Positions 11,471-23,127 are shown, counted from the stretch's first letter. The stretch is DNA of 64,000 nt from Charina bottae (GCA_023362775.1 JALMGJ010000012.1:23022001-23086000), one strand, 5' to 3'. Made by a program: numbers and translations. The notes: generated from the letters alone by a model not told the origin.

Positions 11471-11580
11471 ATTAGTGCGAGTTCAAATAGTGCAAAATTC
11501 AATTTAGTGCGATTTATAAATTGATACCAGGTCATGTTTAATGCAAGCCAAAAACCAGTTAGTGCAAAGTTAGCACACAA
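11471..11580. repeat. irregular array of TTAGTGCRA motifs
   Basis: Variants of TTAGTGC(A/G)A start near 11472, 11488, 11504, 11538 and 11559, with a partial one at 11570. Spacing is uneven (about 16, 16, 34, 21, 11 bp). This is not a simple microsatellite, and its function or origin is unknown. Confidence 0.5.
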
Positions 11581-11625
11581 GCAGTCAAGGCTCATGCATG
11601 CACAGTTGCCATTGAGGTTTTAGAC

Positions 11626-11921
11626 CAGAGTTTCTCAGTCAGGGTTCCGTGGCACCCTAGGGTTCCGTGAGAGGTCACTAGGGGTTCCCTGGGAGTTCAC
11701 GATTTATTTAAAAAAAAATTCAAATTCGGGCAACTTCACATTAAAGAGGTTTCATTCTTTATTTTTAGTTTAAGAACACTGTTAATACAGGCCTACCCAT
11801 GAAACAAATATAATAATTTTGTAACTTCTGGCCTATATTTGAGCCTGAATGTGCAGGGGTTCCCTGAAGCCTGAAAAATATTTCAAGGGTTCCTCCAGGG
11901 TCAAAAGGTTGAGAAAGTCTG
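11626..11921. mobile_element. probable hAT-type MITE
   Basis: Left end CAGAGTTTCTCAGTCAGGGT and right end AAGGTTGAGAAAGTCTG are imperfect inverted repeats around GGTTCC-rich subterminal blocks. The flanking octamers TTTTAGAC and ATTTAGAT agree at 6 of 8 positions, consistent with an old hAT duplication. Non-coding. Confidence 0.6.
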
Positions 11922-12245
11922 ATTTAGATGCTAATCATCATTTGTGCAAAATGGAGAAGAAGAAGGTTCCTTTTGAGGAAAGCTCAAAAAAGAAGAGGCT
12001 CATTTTGAAGAACTACAGCAGATTACTTGAGATAGCAGGTACCCTTTGGATATAAAAAAGTACCCTCTTTTACTCTTATACATTTCATTAATAAACATAT
12101 AAAAGTTTATGTTTTAAAAATTTAATTGCCTATTTCCATTGAGCTGGAACCAGTGCTGTATGCTGTATGTACTGTCATTGCAATACAATGGTATTAGAAT
12201 ACACCCTAACTTGTTTGTTTAAGATAGATCTGTAACACTGGGGAA

Positions 12246-12391
12246 AAGCTAGGGTAGCTATTTAACGAAGATTTCCAGTCATCATTATCATCATCATCCA
12301 TCACTCTGGACAGCTTACAAATTGTTAAAAAAAAATTAAAACAAGAAAACAACACAACACCCTTTGAAACACCAGTTGGGGGGTGGCATTC
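12246..12391 (-). mobile_element. CR1-type LINE 3' end (left part of interrupted copy)
   Basis: Reverse-strand 3' UTR (ATCACTCTGGACAGCTTACA) of a CR1 whose body resumes at 14845, after the L1-type insertion at 12410-14826. The same segment plus non-CR1 flank is repeated inverted at 15143-15258. Confidence 0.75.
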
Positions 12392-12409
12392 GAAACTCAG
12401 AGGGAACCT
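12392..12409. repeat. target-site duplication, left copy
   Basis: GAAACTCAGAGGGAACCT, identical to 14827-14844. The intervening sequence is the inserted L1-type element, and joining the two flanks restores continuous CR1 sequence. Confidence 0.95.
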
Positions 12410-13618
12410 GAAGACTTCCGGGTGTTGGAGCGAGTGGAATGAAGAGCTGTGGCTCCACGGTTTTTCTGTTTGCGGTGATTGAAAGAAAGGAAAATCGCCA
12501 AAAAATCACCCTCGAAGAGAGGGTGAGTAGAAGATTTATCACAAGGGTCATCGAACTTGCTGCTCTCTCCCAACCCCTGTATTTCCACCATGGGGGAAGG
12601 GAGATTTGAGCGGTGAAAGACGGCTGGAACTAACATGAAGCTCTGCGGAAACCGTGAAACTGAATAAGTTAAGTAGCTCCCCATCCAACCTTTTAGATGC
12701 ACTTTTTAAAAAAAAATATTACTTGCTTTATTAAGCTCTAAGATTTATCTCCGGACTTGATATATAATTGCTGGTGGTATATCTCTTTCTTGTCAAAGGA
12801 TGGTTAAACGGTGGGAACGGAAAACTAATTGACTTTGCCACAAATGAAAGTGATTTTCTTTTTACTTTTACTTTGATCTAAGCTTTCCACCTATTGGCAA
12901 CTGAATGCATTTTTACTTTGGATTTACTTTACTTGGATTTTGACTTTATATGGAATAATTAACATTTTGCCTTTTAAGTTTTTTTTTTTTTTTTGGTGAT
13001 TACTACGGGGAAAGAATTTACCTCTCCTCTCTTTTATAAGCTTCTTTTAAATTTCTATGCTTTGTTTGGACTCTTTTTATATAGAAATTTGATTGTTCAA
13101 TACGTACTTCGGGTGAAGAAGTTATTTAGATTACTGCAGCTTTTCTTTACATATTTTATATAATTTTTTTTCTTTTCTTCTTCTTTTTTCTCTTCAGTTA
13201 CTTTTGGCTGGATTGAAGAGCTATAAGTGGGCGTGAGAAACCTTGGTACTGCTTATCGTTTTTATTATTATTTTGACTACAGTAGGGGGGGAAAAAAGTT
13301 TCCATCTGCCTTTTTACTTTTTGTTCCTGAATTTACATGGACTTACATATCTAATGGATTATTTACATATCTAATGGATTACAAATGAATTATGATGTCA
13401 ATTATTTTTAAAGGACTGTTCTTGCCTTTTGTATGGATTGCAATCCTGGTGTTATGACAACTATTTTTTAAAGGATTGTTTTTACTTTTGGTATTTTTCT
13501 TACTCCCTCCTTTTTGTAAATATCTATTGCAACAATTATTATCTCTTTTCTCCTTTTTTTGTTTTCCCCTCTCTCTTCTCCCCCTTTTTTTTCTTTTTAC
13601 AGGAATATTATCTACATT

Positions 13619-14068
13619 ATGACGAATATGGCATTGAGGATGAAGAGAGACAAAGAGAAAAAAAAAGGAACTGGAAGTGCATCTATGGAAACCCCACCAG
13701 CAGCAGAAGAAAAAATTATGGATGCAATTCTGGATGCAATTACTGTATTAAATAAAAAAATGGATGACTTGGGCCAACAAATCAACAAGCGGATAGAAAA
13801 TTTATTTACTTTAGAAAAAAAGATGGACAAAAAGATGGATTTATTGGGACAACAAATAGTTAAGAAGAAGGAAGAGACGAAAGAAGATCCAACCCAGGAA
13901 ATAGAACAAGAATTTGAAAAAGATGCGCAGATAGTTAAGGAAGTGGTTAATACCTTATCAGGGGAATTTAAAGAGATGCAAGGTCAGATGCAGAAATTAG
14001 AGGTTAACTCAGAAAGTTTTATTAAAGAAGTTGAATACAACTCAGATATTATTGTAATGCAGAAATGA
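13619..14068 (+). pseudogene. L1 ORF1 N-terminal half (coiled coil)
   Basis: Opens with ATG (MTNMALRMKRDKEKKK) and runs 149 codons. The basic start is followed by a long Lys/Glu/Leu-rich coiled coil (repeats such as KKMDDLGQQI and KKMDLLGQQI), as in the trimerisation region of L1 ORF1 RNA-binding proteins. It stops at TGA 14066-14068, where intact ORF1 would continue into its RRM domain. The downstream frame resumes at 14065. Confidence 0.72.
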
Positions 14069-14322
14069 TAGAAAAGGTACATATTTGGAGATTGAGTGCA
14101 TCCCTAGAACAACTAAATGAAAAAGCAAGAGAAAGGATTATCTCTGAATTAGTTAAATTTCTAGAAATAAGAGAACAAGATGTGGATTTGGAAATAGATA
14201 AAACTTTTAGAGTTAATCCATGGTATGCTAGAGAAAAAAAAGTGTTTAAAGGATACAAGACAGATATGAGGGATGCACCAGGAGAACGTAAGAAGCATTT
14301 CATAGATAGAAGTAAGAAATAG
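14065..14322 (+). pseudogene. L1 ORF1 C-terminal remnant
   Basis: An 85-codon frame overlapping the previous stop, containing NEKARERIISELVKFLEI and FRVNPWYAREKKVFKG. This matches the general pattern of the L1 ORF1 C-terminal RNA-binding domain (NP-x-YARxRK-like motif). The RRM core is largely missing and the end is cut short, so a functional protein is unlikely. Confidence 0.65.
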
Positions 14323-14826
14323 AGGTAAATGACCTATAACGACTTCTTAAAAATTGGGAAAATTAGATTTTATCAAGGATATAAGATTGCATGTAAATTA
14401 TCGATGGACTATCTGTAACTTACAGGGGGGTAAAGCCTATATGGGGTTATGAAGACTAAAATATATACTATTATTTTCTTAAAGAGTGGAAACTATTAAC
14501 GGACTATTTGTAAAATGCAGGAGGGGCAAAGCTTGTATGAGGATTTGAAGATCAAAATATATATAAATGGATATATTAGACAAGAAATGTTTTTTAATAT
14601 TATATATAGACCTAGCAAGTAAGATAAATTCTTTATATAACCATGACCAGAGATAAGTCGGAAGTTGACTATTTTCTGTTTCATTTTTTCCTTTTTTTTC
14701 TTTGCTTTACTACACTTTTTTTCTTATCTCTTTGATTTGTATTTCTATTTCTTTTTCTGTTTCTAACTTTTAACTGTGTATAATCAAAATTCAGTAAAAT
14801 ATATACAAAAAAAAAAAGAAAAAAAA

Positions 14827-14844
14827 GAAACTCAGAGGGAACCT
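14827..14844. repeat. target-site duplication, right copy
   Basis: Exact copy of 12392-12409, directly after the A-rich tail of the L1-type insertion. Confidence 0.95.
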
Positions 14845-14995
14845 CATTCCAGAGGGATGAGGGCTGCTACAGAGAAGGCACCCTTCTGGGGTCCTAATAG
14901 GTGGCATTGTTTAATCAATGGAACCAGGGTGCCAACCCTGCCAGATCAAAGTGGTTGGGCAGATACTATGGGACAGAGGCCATAGCAACCAGGCG
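14845..14995 (-). mobile_element. CR1 LINE, body of interrupted copy
   Basis: Continues the reverse-strand CR1 cut by the L1-type element (CATTCCAGAGGGATGAGGGC, CACAGAGAAGG-like block). It ends abruptly at about 14990, where an inverted CR1 piece begins. Confidence 0.7.
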
Positions 14996-15258
14996 CTATG
15001 CCCGCTGTTGTTTCAAAGGGTCCTGAAGACCTGGCTCTTCGCCCAGGCCTTTGGCGAGCGTGATTGAAGCCCCCTTTTCTTCTTTTTCTTTGTTCCCATC
15101 CGGGTTTGTTATCTCTGCCATCTTTGCTCTTTTTTTGTTTCATGTTGTTTCCTTGTTTTAATTTTTTTTAACAATTTGTAAACTGTCCAGAGTGACGGAT
15201 GATGATGATGATGATGATGATTGGAAATCTTCATGTAATAGCTACCCTAGCTTTTAAT
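14996..15258 (+). mobile_element. inverted CR1 3' end
   Basis: Plus-strand CR1 C-terminal remnant (GGTCCTGAAGACCTGGCTCT) and 3' UTR ending in (GAT)n at about 15199-15222. It is followed by TGGAAATCTTC...AGCTACCCTAGCTTTT, the reverse complement of the DNA next to the 12246-12391 fragment. Confidence 0.7.
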
Positions 15259-15430
15259 AACCACCAGCACTTTGAATTGCACCCAGAAGCAAACTGGCAA
15301 CCAGTGCAGCTCACAAAGCAGAGGTGTTACATGGGCATACGAAGGCATGCCCATCACTGCCAGCACCACCGCAATTCAGGACCCGTTGAAGCTTCTGGGT
15401 GGTCTTCAAGGGCAGCCCCATGTGGTATCT
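15259..15430 (-). mobile_element. CR1 LINE fragment, resumed
   Basis: Reverse-strand coding remnant (CACTTTGAATTGCACCCAGA, then GGTCTTCAAGGGCAGCCCCA), equivalent to 55755-55910 of the better copy. It suggests the inverted piece at 14996-15258 lies inside one original CR1. Confidence 0.72.
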
Positions 15431-16505
15431 TTTGTCATAGCAGGGAAGTTGGAGAAATCTGACCTCAACTGAGTCCATATGAGCAGACACATTCTATCAG
15501 TTGCTTCCCCATCTTCAGCATCTCACTTGTCGTTCCACGATTCCTATGTACCTCTCCAGTTCTGTCAAATCAAACTCAAAGGGATATCCTTATCACAGCA
15601 GTGATAAGCTGAACTAGTCAGTGGTATGTTCATCAATCACGTGCCCTTGTCACGTTCCCCCACAGCCTCTGACAAGCTGTTTACAAGGCTAAGGCTTCCT
15701 AGAAGAAGGCAGATCTACAGAACAGATGGAATTGTCCTCGTCTGAGGAAGAACAGGTGTCATGCAAGAGTCTGAGGGCTGCAATTTACTATCCCTCTGCT
15801 TCTTTATTCATCATGATATGTCATCAGCTAATTATAAACATTGACTTCCAAGCTTCGGAGAGTGGCCCTTTCTCCCTGAGACTCTGCGTTTGTTTAATTT
15901 TAATAGTTGAAAATTGAATGATTTTCTAGTTTGGGATACAATGACAGAAGATGAAGTTAATGTTCTATATTTAACAGCTCAGCTATTTTATGATATGTGC
16001 ATTGAGCCCCTTGAAGCAGTCAGCCAGGATCACAGAATGGCAGATTGTGGGCCACATGTAGCTCACCAAGTCATTTTCTGCAGCTTGCAACAATATTTTG
16101 TGGGTGCTGATCTTGAAAACGTATCAGTACAATAATAAGACCAAATATTGGTGTTGTGAATAATGAAACTACTGCCAGGTACATGTACCCAAAACTGAAA
16201 TGGCTCCATTTTGCAGTAACTTTTAAAAATGTAATAAATGTATGTTTAATGGCATATTGTGATACTCTTAATTTTCTTCATTTTTGACTCACTAAAGTCT
16301 TTTGTATAAACCTATAAAAAGGCTTCAGAGTTGCAGACTATGGGTTAATAGTCCTCGTGCACTATTTGTAACAATTTGAGTTGAAGACCCCTGATCTAAG
16401 GCAATAAAATATACACAATTTAAAGCTAGTTTGTGTTGTGTTACTCTCCTGTCGACTTGTAAAAAAAGATACTTGTCTTTACTAACTCAAAAGACAAAAT
16501 GAAGT
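15431..16505. other. no gene seen
   Basis: No coding feature or confident repeat assignment. Frames here lack motifs. Confidence 0.45.
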
Positions 16506-16513
16506 GATTAGTG

Positions 16514-16772
16514 CAGAGCTTTCCAAACTTTTCATGTTGGTGACACACTTTTTAGACATGCATCATTTCGCGACACACTCTTACAGCAGGGCACAAGGCA
16601 GGCACTAGGACCTGTGCGGAATCACAGCAGGTTTGGAGGCAGCAAGGCACAAGGCAGGCACTAGGACCTGCGTGGAATCCTGGCCGGGCTCAGAGGCAGC
16701 AGCAGCTGCGACACACCCAGACACTGCAGCCGACACACTAACGTGTCCCGACACACAGTTTGGAAAGCTCTG
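16514..16772. mobile_element. hAT-type MITE, subfamily A (2 tandem units)
   Basis: Inserted opposite to the 10087 copy. Ends CAGAGCTTTCCAAACTTTTC and ACAGTTTGGAAAGCTCTG, exact 8-bp duplication GATTAGTG (16506-16513, 16773-16780). Two internal units of the tandem repeat. Confidence 0.93.
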
Positions 16773-16917
16773 GATTAGTGACTCAGGAGGCTACAATTTA
16801 TAGATCTGGAATTAATTCAAGTTTGTGCAGTAATATTTGTTATCATCATGTATTTTCTTCTGAAAAATGCTCAGCAAATGCTGGTGGCTTAGGATCAATT
16901 AACGCTTTATCCAAAAG

Positions 16918-16978
16918 CATCGTCATCGTCATCACCATTACCATCATCATCATCACCATCATCATCATTTATTATTAT
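16918..16978. repeat. (ATC)n/(ATT)n microsatellite
   Basis: Imperfect trinucleotide tract of CATCATCAT type ending in TTATTATTATTG. Confidence 0.9.
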
Positions 16979-17084
16979 TGGCACATGGCTCCTTTCTGCA
17001 ATATAGCACTCTAGGCAGTTTCCAAAAAAGACAAAACAGGTTAAAATAATGTAACAATTAACTAATACAATTATAATCAAGGTA

Positions 17085-17405
17085 AAGGTAAAGGTTCCCC
17101 CCACACATTTGTGCAGTCATGTCCGACTCTAGGGGTGCTCATCTCCGTTTGTTAGCTGAAGAGCCAGCGTTGTCTGAAGACGCTTCCACGGTCATGTGGC
17201 CGGCATGACGCACGCTGTTACCTACCCACCGAAGTGGTGCCTATTAATCTACTTGCATTTGCATGCTTTCGAATTGCTAGGTTGGCAAGAGCTGGGGCGA
17301 GTGAGGGAGCTCACTCCGTCATGCGGGACTAGGGATTCGAACCTCCAAACTTGCGATCTTCCGATCGACAAGCCTGGCGTCTTACCCACTGAGCCACCAC
17401 GCCCC
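17085..17405 (-). mobile_element. tRNA-derived SINE (Sauria/ACA-like)
   Basis: Near full-length minus-strand copy of the 35-365 family, with a B-box region (GATTCGAACCTCC on the plus strand) and the BovB-like tail at the left. AATTATAAT-like sequence on both sides may be the target duplication, but low complexity makes it unsure. Confidence 0.87.
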
Positions 17406-17599
17406 ATTAATTATAATTATAATTATTTATTTAATTAATTAATTTAATTATTTTATTATAATCAAAGCAAGTAATTAATACATCAGGGGTGGATGAAGAA
17501 CAATACATTTTTGAAAATCAGTTTGAAAGTAGAGTTAATGATAGAAAAACAAGAAAACCCCACTGGAAAGATCTTTGCTTGGCAAAAGGCCTTCTTTAA

Positions 17600-17870
17600 T
17601 AACGAGATCATAGAATCATAAAAATATGAAAGTGGAAAAGACCTTAAAAGTTATTAGTCCAACCCCCAGTGCTCAGTGTAGTAAAGCATCTGTGACAGGT
17701 GACCCTCCGGCCTCTATTTGAAGACCTTCGGGGAAGGATGACTTACCACATCGTTTGGCAGCCTAGAACAACCTGATGGCTTGTACAGTTTTGAAGTTCC
17801 TCCTAATGTCTGGCCTGAGCCCCTTTCCAGACCCTTTGGTTCTGCTCCTGTCCTCTGGGGAAATATTTAT
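17600..17870 (-). mobile_element. CR1 LINE fragment of the avian/chelonian-like kind
   Basis: Reverse-strand AATCATAGAATCAT start, a TCCAACCCCC block and CTCCTAATGTCTGGCCTGAG are typical of older CR1 3' regions shared with birds and turtles. Distinct from the younger CR1 family at 24239 and 55255. Confidence 0.62.
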
Positions 17871-18249
17871 TTGTATTTCAAATTTAGTCACCACCCATCT
17901 CACTTAAAGAGCGACTCTATATAAAAGAAGTCATTTCATTCTCCCATTTCGACAGCTTCTACATCTCCATACAAACTCAGAGGACATTCTTCCCCACCTG
18001 GTGATCTTTAGCCCTTAAATGAGGGGTGTTCAACAAATTTTCTGGGCTGGGGAACCTTCTTGAGTTTTGAATAATATGCTGGAGACTACCCTCCCTAAAG
18101 TAGGGAGCAAGACGCTTGGAGCTTGGACAAATACAAATCCCAACATTCATATGCATAAGCCATCTTTTCTAGATTTTATCAATTGGACCTAGGATTGCAG
18201 TCACCTGCAAGGGTTGAACAATGGCTACAGGAAAAGGTTCCCTAGTCAG

Positions 18250-18610
18250 GATCTTCTTCTGTTTATTATTTATTGATTGATTACTTAAATTTCTATAGCT
18301 GCCCATCTCAAATATACAACTCTGGGTGGCTCACAGCAGTTAAAACACAACTAAAACAGTAAACAAAGTACAATATGAAAACACATAAAAAACCTATAAA
18401 CCATCTTAAAAACCATCTTAAAAACCATTAAAACATAATCAGCAGCCATGTTATAAAACATTCAGCAACGTTCCATATAGACATTGGACGGTCTCTACTA
18501 CACAGATTCCCACGCCCAGTGGCAAAGCCATGTCTTCAGAGCCTTATGAAAGACCAATAGGGTCAGGGCCAATCTAATCTCCAGGAGAATGTTCCAAGTC
18601 AAGGTGTCCT
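18250..18610 (-). mobile_element. CR1 LINE 3' end fragment
   Basis: Starts at the reversed (ATTT)n tail and continues AGCTGCCCATCTCAAATATA, CTCTGGGTGGCTCACAGCAG and A-rich UTR, then a coding scrap with TCCAGGAGAATGTTCCAAG. Old copy. Confidence 0.68.
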
Positions 18611-19395
18611 ATCTCTCATGTCTGCCCCCAATAAGAAAAGGGGAAATGCATTTGAGAGACAATGACTTGCACAAAGCCAACAAGTATGGCCCAACTTGAG
18701 ATATCCTTCCCGTTGAGATGACCCAGAACTTAGGAATCAGTCATATGTCTGACACTGCAAACATTTTACTACTGGATATGACTGGGGACCTTCTTGGACA
18801 AATTACCATCATTTTCTCAGGTTTTTTATTTACTTAATAGAGGCCTGGTTCATTTGACCTATTTCTGTTTGATAACTTGGCCAGGTACAAAGCTGAGTGT
18901 TCCTTCTTATCATGTGAATGTAATGTGAATAATTAATGGCTGTCAAAGAAACACCATAAGCTCAGGGCTAAATAATTACAGTGAAAAGTAATTATGTTCT
19001 TGTCTTGCTTTGAAGTTCATTTAAAACTTTATTTCGTTTCTGTGAGCTTGCAGGAGTACAGTAGTGAAGAAAAAGGAGGCTCTTAATGAAAAACACTGGT
19101 GCAACCAAAACCACAGTAGAGTCCCAGGGAAGGATCCAAATTCCTTTTCTTCATTTCTCCACAGATCTTAGGACCAGTTTTTATTATTCAATCTTTCTTT
19201 CCATTGAAACCAACAGAAGACAATGAACTTCCAGAGTTGGCACAGAAAGATACCCATGCAAGATAATAGGAGCACAGAGATGACCCATGCATGATGCCAA
19301 TACAATGAGTGAGGGGCCCCTTTCACTGTTGCCTTCTCAAGTTTTCTTAATGTTTTATTTAATTTTAATTATATTTGTAATACAATTACAAATTG
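18611..19395. other. no gene seen
   Basis: No supported exon or repeat. Confidence 0.45.
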
Positions 19396-19855
19396 TACAT
19401 GCAGAGAGGGCATGCTTCGGACCCCCTCAACAAGAGAATTCCATCTAGCGGGGTCCAGGAGGCGTGCCTTCTCTGCGATAGCGCCCGCCTTGTGGAATAT
19501 TCTGCCCCCGGAGGTGAGACTGGCCCCCTCCCTCCTGGCCTTTTGGAAGGCCCTTAAGACCTGGCTCTGCCACCTGGCCTGGGACGACGGAGGTGGTAGT
19601 GCCTCCTGGGGTTGGCTGGCCCCATAGCTCCACTATCGGGTCCAAGCCCATCCTGGATTTTATTTTATTATGTTTTGTTTGTGTTTTTAGATATTTTGTA
19701 TAGTTTTTAAATTTTTATTTATTGTAACCCGCCCAGAGTCCCTTGTTTGCGAGATGGGCGGGGAATAAATTTGAACAATAAATAAATAAAATAAATAAAT
19801 TATGTTGACTGTAAACCGCCCAGAGTCCCTCTTGAGGGAGTTGGGCGGTGGTAAA
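19396..19855 (+). mobile_element. CR1 LINE 3' end, 5'-truncated
   Basis: Encodes the last 70 or so residues of the CR1 protein (EFHLAGSRRRAFSAIAPALW, ILPPEVRLA), in frame to the stop, then the 3' UTR with two copies of the terminal AACCGCCCAGAGTCCCT-like block. Close to 25280-25660, so from the same young family. Confidence 0.85.
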
Positions 19856-20235
19856 TAAAATAAAATAATAAAATAATAAAATAATAAAATAAAATAAAAT
19901 AAAATAAAATAATAAAATAAAATAAAATAATAAAATAATAAAATAAAATAAAATAAAATAATAAAATAAAATAAAATAAAATAATAAAATAATAAAATAA
20001 AATAAAATAAAATAATAAAATAAAATAAAATAATAAAATAAAATAAATAAGATAAAATAAATAAAATAATAAAATAATAATAAAATAATAATAAAATTAA
20101 ATTAAATTAAAATTAAAATTAAAATAATTAAAATTAAAATTAAAATTAAAATTAAAATTAAAATTAAAATTAAAATTAAAATTAAAATTAAAATTAAAAT
20201 TAAAAAAATCAAATCAAATCAAATCAAATCAAATC
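19856..20235. repeat. AAAATA/AATAA/AATTAA-type simple repeat
   Basis: About 380 bp of A/T-only units: AAATA/AATAA pentamers and triplets, then AAAATT hexamers, then (AAATC)n at 20210-20236. It continues from the CR1 tail and likely arose by slippage there. Confidence 0.96.
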
Positions 20236-20236
20236 A

Positions 20237-22645
20237 ATAAATAGTTTAACTCAGACTTGACTGACCGAGGACCTCCTCTTTGCAAATCATCCTTCTATGA
20301 AATGGAAGCTTTGTTTGCCCTTTCTAATATCAATGCATTCAAATTAAATTACAACTAATTATGTTTTACAAATAGGTAAATCCAAACAAGAATTAATTCA
20401 GATAATCATATTCCAGTGGACTAGGATTGACTATTATAGTTAGGAAGGGGAAATATTTTTTTTTCATGCAAATGATGTTCAGATATAATTGCTACTGGCA
20501 ACTAGTTCTGGATGGCCTTATGGAGATGGTACAGTGGCATAACAGAGCCTTCCTCAATGCGGGGCCTCCCAGGTATGTGGACCACAAATTCCATAATTCT
20601 GAGAATTCAGGAAAAGGTTCAGGTCAGGGAAGCCTGCCATAGATTGAATCCACTATATTGGTAACAGATAGGCAAGAGAGAGACCTCTGTTCCTCAACGT
20701 TTTCTTTCCCTGAACAAGTCACTTAATGCGGAGTATCTTTCAAAATCATTGTCTTAGTCTAACCTCTCAAGAATGAGTGATTACCTCTAGCTTGCAGTTT
20801 ATGTGCATTGCCAGATGTCAGAAATCATCTATGGGACTTACCGGAGGAATACTAAAACAACAGGAAGACAGATTAGTTCCATGATGGTTTGGGAGCTGGC
20901 AGATCAGCATGTGTATTTAACTAGTAGTAAGTATCAGGGTAGCCTAAGTCCCTGGCACTCAACGCTGCAGAACTTTAATTCTCCACAACCCCAGGCAGCA
21001 CATGAATGGAGAAGGATGCTGAGATCTAACTCAGCAACGTATGGAGAGTCATATGTTGTTCACCATTGGACTAGCTTATCATGAGGAAAACATCAAGGCT
21101 GGCAAATTAGGATGCGTCAGCTGATCAGTAATCATGCTGAGAATACTTTATTCCAGGGATCTACTAATCAGTCCAAATCTTTTTCTGCCTCTCAGGTTTT
21201 TAGATACATTTCTCTTCTAAGAATCCACATTAGTTGTTGCTTACGATTATTTGTAATTTGTACTCAGCTTTCCTAATATACATTATTTAAAAAAACTTTT
21301 AAAAATATATAATTCTCCTATACATACACTTTTTTGCTGGTCATAGTTTTTGCTCCAATGTGCTTTTTCTGTACCAGCTGTTGCGTGGTAAATGATAGAC
21401 CCGCCTAGATTCCATACATTGCTGGCAAACCAAGCTATGACAGCATTTCTTTTGGCAAATGGTATCATTTCTCCCCCTCTGATATCCTTGGCAGATTTTT
21501 TTACTTCTCTAATTTGGCCATATTTTGAAGGTGTTCTGAATTCGACAAAGAACAAAATCAAGAAAGTAGATACTATCTTGGAACCAATCCACCTGCTCCC
21601 ACCTCCAATATCTTACCAACATGCATCTCAGATAATTATATCTGCATTTGGATCAGATAATTATGATCCAAATAGACATGGAAGCTGCAATGGGGATGCA
21701 TAAGGACAGGAAGAAATATGAGTCAACCAAACCAGATATTCCAGACAGTATCTTATATAATTAATGAGACAGTAGGAATTTCCTACTTAGGAAATTACAG
21801 CCTTCACATCAATTACATGATTCCAATGATCAACTCTTAGATATGCCAGTCTTAGATACACATAGGAACATGGTGAGCCAAATCTCCTAGGAATAGAAGC
21901 TCAATTGCCCTGCATACAAATCTGTTTCAACAGTGTGTGACGGTCCTTATGCAGCCAAAATGACACAGTCCATACAAAAAAAGAGCAGCTTTGAGCACAT
22001 CAGAGAATCAGAGCAGAAAATATTTGAGTCAAACGCTCAAAGGAAAGGAAACACCATCCTAATGTCAATGAGCACAGATCATTGGGGAAAAAATGAGAAA
22101 AAGAGAATAAAACCAAGAAATTGGAATCCTGAGGAAGCAGAGGTGTCTGCAAGGTATGGTCAAAAAAGTCAAGATGGTGGTCATGGTGTGATTGAAGCTC
22201 TGCCAGTTTTTTATGTGTATCACAAATCGCACTTCTGCTCTCAAATTGTCGTTATTCCTAAAATAGGACCAGTCAAGTAGCCTTTTTTTTCATCTTCTGA
22301 AAAATAATTTCCTTTCACTCATTTATGTAAAAACGCATGATTAGGTAAGTTAAGAACCTACTGGTTTGTTTTCTTAGCTTTCTGATTCCTGAAATCCTTG
22401 CAAATAATATATCATTTCATAACAAAAGAAAATTATTTAAGAAAAGGAAAGAACCAACACTCAGAAACATGTTAACCAGGGCCAACATTTGGCTGACTAA
22501 AAGAGCTGGCCTTAAGTTTCATAAAAGGGCAGAGAAAGGGAAAGAGAACAAATAAAAATATTTTCAAAACTTTTCCTTTTTCTCACCCTTATTCCTTTTT
22601 ACAGACAGAATATACACAGCCATATGTGCTATTTTCCATGGTATA
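20237..22645. other. no gene seen
   Basis: About 2.4 kb without a recognised gene or confident repeat. Antiparallel frames at 21283-21703 and the 115-codon frame at 21933-22280 carry no recognisable motif or splice context. Confidence 0.45.
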
Positions 22646-22716
22646 AAGAAGAAGAAGAAGGAGGAGGGGGGGAGGGGGGGAGGAGGGGGAGGGGGAGGGG
22701 GAGGGGGGAGGGGGAA
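22646..22716. repeat. purine-only (GAA)n/(GGGGGA)n tract
   Basis: AGAAGAAGAAGAAGG followed by GGAGGGGGG-type units, almost entirely purine on the plus strand. Confidence 0.93.
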
Positions 22717-22771
22717 TACTGACACAATAGTGATTTATATAATAGAGATTATATTTATATATATACACATA

Positions 22772-23125
22772 CAGGTAGTCCTCGACTTATACTTGTTCAT
22801 TTAACGATGGTCCAAAATTTCGACGGCCTCAGGGTAAAGCACTTCCGAGCATCGCAAAACATTACACCACCACCCCACGGTCACATGATCTCATTCTGGG
22901 CACTTGGCAATCGGCTCACATTTGCGAGCAGCTGCAGCATCCCCCAGTCACATGATTGCGTTTTACGGCAAAAAAACACCCATTGGGGAAGCTGAATTTG
23001 CTTAATGACCGCCGTAAAAATGGTTGTAAAATTGGGTCATAAGTCGTGGTAACTCGACTTATGACCGCAACGACTTACGATGGAAATTCCGGTCCCGGTT
23101 GTGGTCGTAAGTCAAGGACTACCTG
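22772..23125. mobile_element. TA-flanked MITE, full length
   Basis: Best copy of the family at 789, 8554 and 37403. Inverted ends CAGGTAGTCCTCGACTTA and AAGTCAAGGACTACCTG, bordered by TA (22770-22771, 23126-23127). Internal hairpin-like blocks such as CGACTTATGACC near the right end. No coding capacity. Confidence 0.82.
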
Positions 23126-23127
23126 TA

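Larger units (their letters stand above)
12410..14826 (+). mobile_element. L1-type element with ORF1 but no ORF2 (HAL1-like or internally deleted)
   Basis: A 2.4-kb insertion starts GAAGACTTCCGGGTGTTGGA and ends in an A-rich tail. It has a roughly 1.2-kb 5' region, an ORF1-type coding block (13619-14321) and a pyrimidine-rich 3' UTR. There is no endonuclease or reverse transcriptase between ORF1 and the tail. The exact 18-bp target duplication and A-rich tail show it inserted as a unit by target-primed reverse transcription. In layout it resembles mammalian HAL1 (half-L1) elements. A deletion before or after insertion is the alternative. Confidence 0.85.

Noticed and set aside
21933..22280. 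115-codon plus-strand frame
   Set aside because: No domain recognised and its end overlaps a minor interspersed repeat also seen near 5255 and 34500.
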